Shown piece after piece: positions 1-6,022 of a DNA stretch of 34,111 nucleotides; position 1 is the first letter of the stretch, and the number at the start of each line of letters is the position of its first letter. Both the position numbers and the translations under genes were made by a program. The stretch is from Bacteroidetes bacterium SB0662_bin_6. GTDB taxonomy: Bacteria > Bacteroidota > Rhodothermia > Rhodothermales > VXPQ01. The stretch covers positions 1 through 34,111 of the forward strand of contig VXPQ01000024.1 of NCBI GenBank assembly GCA_009839485.1. The letters are read 5' to 3'. A model generated the notes under the pieces. It ran no database searches, had not been told where the DNA came from, and saw nothing but the letters and a program-made list of their open reading frames with translations.

Positions 1-50
1 ATCACGGAGGAGGCATGCCCGGAGGCATGGGCGGCGGAATGGGCTTTTAG
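1..50 (+). CDS. groL: C-terminal tip of a chaperonin-like protein (probable GroEL), 5' part outside window
   Basis: Only the last 15 codons are visible, in the frame that starts at base 3 and stops with TAG at 48-50. They encode a Gly/Met repeat tail ending GGMPGGMGGGMGF. Glycine-methionine tails of this kind are typical of bacterial GroEL, where they project into the folding cavity. Other proteins can carry Gly/Met-rich ends, so the identity is inferred from the tail alone. A strong terminator follows about 25 bases downstream, which fits the end of a transcription unit. Confidence 0.55.
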   Translation, partial: HGGGMPGGMGGGMGF

Positions 51-75
51 GCCAGGCCCCGTTCAACACGGAGTA

Positions 76-122
76 CACAAAAAAAGGCGGAACCTGCAAA
101 AGCGGGCTCCGCCTTTTTTGTG
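76..122. terminator. Bidirectional intrinsic terminator between groL-like tail and glmM
   Basis: An A-rich tract and GGCGGA on the left pair with TCCGCC and a T-rich tract on the right, giving a stem of about 15 base pairs around a loop with a second small CTGC/GCGGG-type pairing. The stem has a T-run on the right when read on the plus strand and on the left when read on the minus strand. It can therefore end both the upstream plus-strand gene and the convergent minus-strand glmM. Confidence 0.85.
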
Positions 123-126
123 CCGC

Positions 127-1536
127 TCAGCGGTCCGAAACGGAGCTATCGTTTGCCGCCGTTTCGATTTCGGCAATAAACCGGGCAGCCAGCTTTGAGG
201 CACGCTTCTGCGAGGGCGCCTCTGCATAAATACGGACAATGGGTTCCGTATTGGATTTGCGCAGGTGCACCCATGCATCCTCGAAGTCGATCTTGAGACC
301 GTCGATGGTGTTCGTGTCATACTCCCGGTAGCGCTCCGCCAGGGCGGCAAGCAAGCTTCCGGGATCATGTTCACCCACAGACACCTTGTTCTTGCTCAAC
401 ACGTACTTCGGAAGACGCGCCTTCATGGCCGAAAGCGACTCGCTGCGATTCGCCATGTGCTGCAAAACGAGCGCAGCGCCCACGAGGGCATCTCTCCCGT
501 AATGCAGATCGGGCAGAATGACGCCGCCATTGCCCTCGCCCCCCAGCACCGCACCCGCCTCCTGCATTTTCTTCACCACATGAATCTCCCCCACCGGCGA
601 GCGAAACACCTGCTGGCCGAATGAGACAGCCACATCATCGATGGCGCGCGAGGAAGAAAGGTTGGTAACAAACGAGCCCGCCCGGATCCGCCACATGAAG
701 TCAGCGGCAATCACCTGGGTCAACTCTTCGCCCATGTACGTTCCGCCATCAGCCACCAGGGCCAGACGGTCCGCGTCGGGATCTACTGCAAACCCTGCAT
801 CCGCATCCATTGCGGCCACGGTCTCTATCAACTCGGAAAGATGCTCCTGAAGCGGCTCGGCGGGGTGCGCAAAAAGGCCCGTAGGCTCGCAATGCAGGCA
901 GTGAATACGCTCTTCCCGGACCCCCAGCCGCTTCAGCAGGGGCGGCAAGGCAATGCCGCCCACAGAATTGACGGCATCGATCACCACGGAAAAATCCTTG
1001 CGGGCAATGGTCTCGACATCTATGTATTCGAGGGCAAGAATGCGGTCGATATGATACGCAAGGAAATCTTCCTGTCTGTATCCACCCGGAGAATTCGGTG
1101 GAGCTACGTCCGCTTTCCCGCTTTCGGCAAGGTGCAGTACTTCCTTCCCCTCCTCCGGACTGAGAAATTCGCCCTTTTCATTCAATAGCTTCAGCGCATT
1201 CCATTCGGGCGGGTTGTGCGAGGCCGACAGGACGATTCCCCCCGAAGCGCTTAGGGCAGTCACGGCCATTTCGACCGTGGGTGTGGTGGCCAGCCCGGTA
1301 TCGACCACATCGATACCCGCGCTTCGCAGCGTGGCGATTACGATGGAAGCGCATATTTCCCCGCTGACGCGGGCATCGCGCCCAACGACCACCACCGGAT
1401 CCCGCCCCGCAGAAGCAGCCCGCCGAAGGCACCATGCGCCATAGGCGCCGGCATAGCGGGCAAGCACTTCGGGGTCCAGTCCGTTGCCGAAAATGCCGCG
1501 AATTCCTGAAACAGAGGCGATAAGTGTCGTCGACAT
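127..1536 (-). CDS. glmM: Phosphoglucosamine mutase
   Basis: The 469-residue protein belongs to the alpha-D-phosphohexomutase family and most likely interconverts glucosamine-6-phosphate and glucosamine-1-phosphate in the cytoplasm, feeding UDP-GlcNAc synthesis for peptidoglycan and lipopolysaccharide. Visible family motifs are the phosphoserine loop SASHNP (residues 104-109, active serine S106), the metal-binding DPDADR (252-257), the sugar-binding GGEGNGG (332-338) and the phosphate-binding RKSNTEP (426-432). All four domains are present and the length is normal. The N-terminal SGIRGIFG matches the start of the family, so the ATG at 1536 is well placed. The gene stands alone, convergent with the upstream gene and divergent from ctaA. 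A phosphomannomutase/phosphoglucomutase activity cannot be excluded from sequence alone. Confidence 0.88.
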   Translation of the reverse strand: MSTTLIASVSGIRGIFGNGLDPEVLARYAGAYGAWCLRRAASAGRDPVVVVGRDARVSGEICASIVIATLRSAGIDVVDTGLATTPTVEMAVTALSASGGIVLSASHNPPEWNALKLLNEKGEFLSPEEGKEVLHLAESGKADVAPPNSPGGYRQEDFLAYHIDRILALEYIDVETIARKDFSVVIDAVNSVGGIALPPLLKRLGVREERIHCLHCEPTGLFAHPAEPLQEHLSELIETVAAMDADAGFAVDPDADRLALVADGGTYMGEELTQVIAADFMWRIRAGSFVTNLSSSRAIDDVAVSFGQQVFRSPVGEIHVVKKMQEAGAVLGGEGNGGVILPDLHYGRDALVGAALVLQHMANRSESLSAMKARLPKYVLSKNKVSVGEHDPGSLLAALAERYREYDTNTIDGLKIDFEDAWVHLRKSNTEPIVRIYAEAPSQKRASKLAARFIAEIETAANDSSVSDR

Positions 1537-1572
1537 ACGTAAAATGTACAGAATACTCTGAACAGAACGGCG

Positions 1573-1595
1573 TTAGGGCCTGTTACCACTATGCA
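1573..1595 (+). repeat. Dispersed repeat A, copy 1 (left of ctaA)
   Basis: TTA followed by GGGCCTGTTACCACTATGCA. The same 20-mer recurs at 34036-34055 with one mismatch, and near-identical copies in the opposite orientation lie at 2573-2596 and 16057-16080. Together with the 2573-2596 copy it forms inward-facing inverted repeats around ctaA. A TA dinucleotide directly abuts the GGGCC end here and in two of the other copies. A short GC-rich palindrome (CCGCG T CGCGG) follows. Confidence 0.6.
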
Positions 1596-1661
1596 ACTCA
1601 CGCCGCGTCGCGGTCATCCCGACCGCCTCCGCGAGCCCTTCTTTCCGGCAACTGCTTTTGC

Positions 1662-2609
1662 ATGATGAACCTTCCGCACATGCCTGTGGATCCGCCCCGC
1701 GCCGAAATGCGGTGGCGGCATCGATTCACCGTCCTGACCGGCCTCTCCACCATCCTGCTCATGGCGTGGGGCGCCTTCGTGACCAGTATCAATGCGGGCC
1801 TTGCCGTCCCGGACTGGCCTTCGTCATTCAATTCGTACGATCCCTTCAACCCCTGGCCGGAATGGTGGAAACTCACCCCCGTGTTGGCCGAGCACGGTCA
1901 TCGTCTCCTCGGCATGTTGACGGGAGTGCTGACCGTGATCCTCGCCGTGTGGACCTGGATCGCCGAGCCGCGCAGGTGGCTGAAAAACCTTGCGATCATT
2001 GCTGTGGTGCTCGTGTCCTTGCAAGGTGTGCTCGGCGGACTGCGGGTCGTGTGGCTTTCTTTGGATCTTGCCGTGGTTCATGCCTGTATGGCGCAACTGT
2101 TCCTCGGTCTTATCGTTGCGATGGCCCTGTTTACGTCCAACGCCTGGCTGGAAAAACACACAAAGATTTCTGACGCTGGAAACCCGTCCGCCCCATGGCG
2201 GATATCGCTCGTAACCCTCGCCCTCCTGTATGTCCAGATTATCCTCGGCGCGCTGCTCCGTCATCCGGGCACAGGCATCGATCCGGTCCTTGTAGTCCTC
2301 CATATTTGCGGCGCCATTTTCGTGACCGTCGCGATCGCTTATCTGTTCAGATGCGTTTCCAAAAACTTTCGGGCCACGCGCGTGCTGTATCCCGCCGTGC
2401 GCTTCTTCGTAATTCTCGTGGGGGCGCAAATCCTCCTGGGCGTGACAGCCTATGTGGTCACGCTGGACGACGCCGGCATGCTCGAACCGAGTAACCTTCA
2501 GGTGGTGGTGAACACCTCTCATATGGTCATCGGGGCCCTCCTGATGGCCGCTTCCGTGCTGGCTGTCCTCGGTGCATACCGGCTAACAGGCCCTAAAGAG
2601 TTCACCTGA
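1662..2609 (+). CDS. ctaA: Heme A synthase, COX15/CtaA family
   Basis: An integral membrane protein of about 315 residues with roughly eight hydrophobic helices. COX15/CtaA oxidises heme O to heme A for aa3-type cytochrome oxidases. Family features seen are the N-terminal GAFVTSINAGLAVPDWP segment, the heme-ligand region EHGHRLLG (about residues 77-84), VVHACMAQ after helix 4, and the later histidines in VLHICGA and NTSHMVIGA. I chose the ATG at 1662 because the reading frame upstream encodes non-conserved sequence; ATGs at 1665 and 1680 are equally possible and no clear ribosome binding site decides. The last eight codons (LTGPKEFT) lie in or directly beside a copy of dispersed repeat A, so the C-terminus may have been altered by an insertion. 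It is followed 72 bases later by ctaB, giving a heme A pathway unit. Confidence 0.88.
   Translation: MMNLPHMPVDPPRAEMRWRHRFTVLTGLSTILLMAWGAFVTSINAGLAVPDWPSSFNSYDPFNPWPEWWKLTPVLAEHGHRLLGMLTGVLTVILAVWTWIAEPRRWLKNLAIIAVVLVSLQGVLGGLRVVWLSLDLAVVHACMAQLFLGLIVAMALFTSNAWLEKHTKISDAGNPSAPWRISLVTLALLYVQIILGALLRHPGTGIDPVLVVLHICGAIFVTVAIAYLFRCVSKNFRATRVLYPAVRFFVILVGAQILLGVTAYVVTLDDAGMLEPSNLQVVVNTSHMVIGALLMAASVLAVLGAYRLTGPKEFT
2573..2596 (-). repeat. Dispersed repeat A, copy 2 (inverted, overlaps 3' end of ctaA)
   Basis: Read on the minus strand this is TTAGGGCCTGTTAGCC then GGTATGCA, matching copy 1 at 1573-1595 apart from a few bases and one indel. It lies in inverted orientation about 1 kb from copy 1. 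Its sequence is used as coding DNA for the C-terminus of ctaA. Confidence 0.5.
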
Positions 2610-2681
2610 AACCCACACTCCCTAACGCGAAATCCGTTATATTTTAAGGATACCTATCCACTCGTCCCGACACGTACGCTC

Positions 2682-3650
2682 GTGCCGCAACGCCCTTCCG
2701 AAGAAATCCCTCGCAATGCGCTTGCGCCTGGCGCAAAAACCGGCGCGGCCCATGCGATGCACCCGGGCCGTTCCCGGTCGAGTACCCTTGGCTCCTATAT
2801 CGAGCTGGCGAAACCTGAAATCACGCTGCTCGTCGCGCTGTCATCCGTCGGAGGGTTTTTCCTTGCGCCTGCAGAATTTATCGACTTCGGACGCCTTGCC
2901 CTTTTTCTTATCGGCGTCACGCTCACGAGTGCAGGCGCAGGCGCGCTGAATCACTGGATAGAAAGAGATTATGACGGCGCCATGCGCCGGACGATGAATC
3001 GTCCCCTCCCCTCGGGGCGAATCTCCCCATCGGCAGCACTGTATTTCGGGGCCATTCTGGCTGCGGCAGGGATCGGGCTGTTGTGCCCGCTCGTCAATCC
3101 GCTTACCGGCGTGCTGGCACTGGCAACGGTTTTGCTCTATCTGTTCGCATACACTCCTCTCAAGCGCCGTTCCCAATGGAACACCCTGGTGGGTACGCTT
3201 CCGGGCGCTTTGCCTGCGCTGGGCGGATGGACGGCGGCTACCGGATCGATCGGCTGGGGCGGCATCGCCGCGTTCTCCATCCTCGCTGCATGGCAAATGC
3301 CGCATTTTCTTGCGCTCGCCTGGATGTATCGCAAGGATTATGAACGGGGCGGATATGCCATGCTTCCTGTGGCGGATCCGTCGGGCCGTTCGACCACGCG
3401 GCAAACCCTTTTCTTCACCATCCTTCTTTTCGCGCTGAGCCTCTGGCCTGTTGCCCTGTCTCTCACCGGATGGGGCTATGCCATCGGCGCCGTTGTACTG
3501 GGCGCATGGTTTCTGCATGCTGCGCTCGCCTTCCACCGCAGCAGGGAAATCCAGGATGCCCGGCGTGTTCTGAACATATCCATACGGTACATCCCGGCAC
3601 TCATTCTCGTCCTTCTTATTGATCGCATCCTGTTCGGCAATCTCTTTTAA
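2682..3650 (+). CDS. ctaB: Heme O synthase (protoheme IX farnesyltransferase), UbiA superfamily
   Basis: This 322-residue polytopic membrane protein transfers a farnesyl group to protoheme IX to make heme O, the substrate of CtaA next door. The UbiA-type Asp motif is visible as N90 through D96 and D98 followed by MRRTMNRPLP (101-110). CtaB-specific signatures follow: YTPLKRRS, NTLVGTLPGALPALGGWTAA and WQMPHFLALAW, then the second loop around LPVADPSGRSTTRQ. The start taken is a GTG at 2682; an ATG at 2757 (residue 26) is an alternative that would remove a non-conserved N-terminal stretch. The gene follows ctaA in the same direction and precedes an ABC transporter. It should not be mistaken for eboC, another UbiA relative, because the CtaB motifs are complete. 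Confidence 0.92.
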   Translation: MPQRPSEEIPRNALAPGAKTGAAHAMHPGRSRSSTLGSYIELAKPEITLLVALSSVGGFFLAPAEFIDFGRLALFLIGVTLTSAGAGALNHWIERDYDGAMRRTMNRPLPSGRISPSAALYFGAILAAAGIGLLCPLVNPLTGVLALATVLLYLFAYTPLKRRSQWNTLVGTLPGALPALGGWTAATGSIGWGGIAAFSILAAWQMPHFLALAWMYRKDYERGGYAMLPVADPSGRSTTRQTLFFTILLFALSLWPVALSLTGWGYAIGAVVLGAWFLHAALAFHRSREIQDARRVLNISIRYIPALILVLLIDRILFGNLF

Positions 3651-3702
3651 GAATCGGCCGTCGGTACGTATCTGACCGGTTCCCGCCTCTGCAAGCATTT
3701 CC

Positions 3703-4656
3703 ATGCCGGTTCATCCCGTCCATATCGACGATCTCACCCACCGCTACGGATCGCTTACCGCACTGGATAACATCTCCCTGACCGTACCGCAGGGAAGTTT
3801 CTATGGCCTCCTCGGCCCGAACGGCAGCGGAAAAACCACCCTGTTTCGCATCCTTGCAACACTTCTGAATCCATCGGAAGGTTCGGTGCGCATCTTCGGG
3901 GCCGACCCCGGAACACATCCTGCCCGCGTTCGGCAACATACCGGCATCGTTTTTCAGGGTGTGGCCCTTGATGACGAATTGACCGTACTGGAAAATCTGC
4001 GGACCCATGCGTCTCTGTATCGCCTGCAGCGCAGCGCATTTCAGGAGCGCCTCGCCAGACTACTGCCGCTTTTCGGGTTGGAGGAACGGCTCCACGAACG
4101 CACGGAACGCCTTTCCGGCGGCCTGAAACGCCGCGTCGACCTGGTACGGGGTCTCCTGCACGCACCGCCGCTCCTGTTGCTCGACGAACCGGCTACCGGA
4201 CTGGATCCGGCAGCCCGGCAGGCGCTGCGGGAAGCTATCGACCGTCTCCGACGCCAGGAGGGAACCACCATTGTACTGGCCACGCATCTCATGGAGGAGG
4301 CCGACCGTTGCGACTACCTCGCAATTCTGGACCGGGGACGGGTAGTGGCTCAAGGCACTCCGGCCTCGCTTAAACAGGCCGTCGGGGAAGAAACGCTGTG
4401 GATCGAATGCGACGACCCGCAAGACCTTGCCGAATGCATAGTCAGGCAATTCGGTGTTTCGGCGCAGGTGATCGGTGTGCGCGTACAGCTCTCCGGGCCC
4501 AATGCCCATGATCTGCTGTCCCCCGTCTACGAAACCGCCGGCGCTGCCATCCGGTCAGTCACCATCCGGCGCCCCACGCTCGAAGATGTCTTCATGGTGC
4601 ATACGGGGCACAGCCTTCACGAAAACGGGCTGCCGGCCGGAGAAACAGTGTCATGA
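3703..4656 (+). CDS. ABC transporter ATP-binding protein (ABC-2 / drug-export type)
   Basis: A 317-residue ATPase subunit with all nucleotide-binding motifs: Walker A GPNGSGKT (38-45), Q-loop near FQGVALDDELTVLENL (about 84-99), signature LSGG (137-140), Walker B LLLLDEP (157-163) and the switch histidine in LATHLMEEADRCDYL. The roughly 80-residue C-terminal extension resembles that of DrrA/YadG-type exporters. Its stop overlaps the start of the permease gene (ATGA), so the two are translationally coupled and form one exporter, probably with two copies of each subunit. The substrate is unknown. Its position 52 bases after ctaB suggests, but does not prove, a link with heme or cytochrome oxidase biogenesis. 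Confidence 0.85.
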   Translation: MPVHPVHIDDLTHRYGSLTALDNISLTVPQGSFYGLLGPNGSGKTTLFRILATLLNPSEGSVRIFGADPGTHPARVRQHTGIVFQGVALDDELTVLENLRTHASLYRLQRSAFQERLARLLPLFGLEERLHERTERLSGGLKRRVDLVRGLLHAPPLLLLDEPATGLDPAARQALREAIDRLRRQEGTTIVLATHLMEEADRCDYLAILDRGRVVAQGTPASLKQAVGEETLWIECDDPQDLAECIVRQFGVSAQVIGVRVQLSGPNAHDLLSPVYETAGAAIRSVTIRRPTLEDVFMVHTGHSLHENGLPAGETVS

Positions 4657-5438
4657 AAATGCATGCCGTGCCTGCGCTCTGGCGCCGGGAAGTGGTCAAG
4701 TTCGTACGGGACGGGAACCGGGTCGCCGGGGCCATGCTGCAACCCGTCGTCGTCTGGTTGCTCCTCGGGTTCGGTTTCCGGGGCTCCTTCAGACCGCCGA
4801 CTCCTTCCGGCATGGATATACCCTACCTGGAATTCCTGTTTCCGGGCATGATCGCGCTCGTGGCGCTCTTCACATCCATCTTCTCGACGATCTCCATTGT
4901 AGAAGAACGCCACAGCGGCTTCCTGCAGGCCGCACTGGCAGCGCCGGTGCGCAGATTGTCTCTCGTGCTGGGCGCTGCACTGGGAAGCACCACGCTCGCC
5001 GTGGGACAAGGTCTGTTGTTTTTTGCCGTGCTTCCCCTGACGGGCCATGTACCGACCCTCCTCGGTTTTGTCCTTATGGTGGGTATCATGGCGCTTGTCG
5101 CGTTCGGTTTCGCCGCAGTGGGCATCGTCGTTGCCTGGCAGAGCCGCACCACACGGGGCTTCCATGCCGTGATGAACCTCTGCATGATTCCTCTGTGGGT
5201 ATTATCGGGCGCGTTCTTTCCCGCCGAAGGCGCCCCGGCCACCTTGCAATGGGCCATCCGGCTAAATCCGCTTTCACATGGAATCGCCGCACTGCGCACC
5301 GCAATGTACTGGCCGCAGGACCCGCCTATCGATGCTTCTTCGTTCGCCCTTTCCCTTGCCGTAACCGGTCTTTTTGCGGCGATCATGCTGATCCTTGCCG
5401 CTCGCACCAGCAGGAAATCCGTCAGGGAGTTCCGGTAA
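4653..5438 (+). CDS. ABC-2 type transporter permease
   Basis: A 261-residue membrane protein with about six hydrophobic segments, the partner of the preceding ATPase. It has the ABC-2 architecture: a cytoplasmic N-terminus (ALWRREVVKFVRDGNR), a membrane core with EFLFPGMIALVALFTSIFSTISIVEERHSGFLQAALAAPV, and the late conserved IPLWVLSGAFFPAEGAPATLQWAIRLNPLSHGIAALR. These are signatures of the DrrB/YadH/NodJ export permeases. The start codon overlaps the ATPase stop by four bases. The gene ends convergently with the FmdB-like gene 68 bases away, and that gap shows no strong hairpin. Confidence 0.84.
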   Translation: MKMHAVPALWRREVVKFVRDGNRVAGAMLQPVVVWLLLGFGFRGSFRPPTPSGMDIPYLEFLFPGMIALVALFTSIFSTISIVEERHSGFLQAALAAPVRRLSLVLGAALGSTTLAVGQGLLFFAVLPLTGHVPTLLGFVLMVGIMALVAFGFAAVGIVVAWQSRTTRGFHAVMNLCMIPLWVLSGAFFPAEGAPATLQWAIRLNPLSHGIAALRTAMYWPQDPPIDASSFALSLAVTGLFAAIMLILAARTSRKSVREFR

Positions 5439-5506
5439 AAAATGGGATTCGGCCTGCAACATCACCGCTGAGAATTCCGTAGCCGCACTTCCCCGAGCAA
5501 CCGGAA

Positions 5507-5869
5507 TCACCCTTCCGACTTCGCCGAAGCGCTTCCTGAAGACTCCTTGCTTGCCTTGCCGCCTGCAGCGGCTTTTTCCCCGGATGAGGAAGATTCCCCG
5601 GCCGCGGCGTCGTTTTTTTCCGAACCCTTTGCGGCCGATTCCCTGCTTTCGCCGTTACCGTTGACTCCCCGCTTCTCGCTTCCGCCATTCCCCCGCACAT
5701 AGTCGGTCAGGTAAAAGCCGCTTCCCTTGAAGATAAGCCCGGCGCTTCCGGTAATGATGCGTTCCACTTTCTGCCCGGTTTCCGGACATATCGTCAGCGC
5801 GTCTGCAGTAATGCGCTGATCGATTTCGAACGTCGAACCGTCTTCGCGCCGGTATACGTAGGTCGGCAT
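5507..5869 (-). CDS. FmdB-family small regulatory-type protein with a degenerate zinc ribbon
   Basis: The 120-residue protein matches the FmdB fold over residues 1-57: it opens MPTYVYRREDGSTFEIDQRI and retains the conserved GSAGLIFKGSGFYLTDY block. Typical members carry two CxxC pairs (YxCxxCG and CPxCG). Here the first pair reads YRREDGS and the second CPETG, so only one of four zinc-binding cysteines remains. The last 55 residues are low-complexity Ser/Ala/Gly/Lys/Glu. Function is unknown for the family. Because the fold signature is intact the loss looks like a lineage variant, not decay. It is transcribed toward the ABC permease; 153 bases separate it from the GH3 gene upstream on other side, which runs in the same direction. 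Confidence 0.75.
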   Translation of the reverse strand: MPTYVYRREDGSTFEIDQRITADALTICPETGQKVERIITGSAGLIFKGSGFYLTDYVRGNGGSEKRGVNGNGESRESAAKGSEKNDAAAGESSSSGEKAAAGGKASKESSGSASAKSEG

Positions 5870-6022
5870 ATTTCGTCAGCAATCGGTCGGCAAGGAATGT
5901 GATCGCCGTCATACGGCGACAAAGCAGAAAGACGAAACCGGAAAGATGTTCCGGAAGATGTGCAAATCAGTATGTCGCGTTTTCCGTAACCCGTTGTCCG
6001 ACAACACACTGTAATGATTTGC
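5870..6022. other. Gap between GH3 gene and FmdB-like gene with two small hairpins
   Basis: The gap holds a perfect short hairpin at 5903-5919 (TCGCCGT, loop CAT, ACGGCGA) and a second at 5938-5954 (CCGGAA, loop AGATG, TTCCGG). Neither is followed by a convincing T-run, so terminator function is uncertain. They may be in the 5' leader of the FmdB-like gene or 3' of the GH3 gene. Confidence 0.35.

Noticed and set aside
1824..2522. Minus-strand frame of 232 codons opposite ctaA
   Set aside because: The sequence is His/Glu/Arg-rich nonsense typical of the antisense of a membrane protein gene.
2638..2645. TATATTTT before ctaB as a promoter
   Set aside because: It fits the TAnnTTTG element imperfectly and no upstream element is at the right distance.
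2682..3650. Considering the UbiA-family gene as a displaced eboC
   Set aside because: It carries the full heme O synthase signature and sits directly after ctaA, so it is CtaB.
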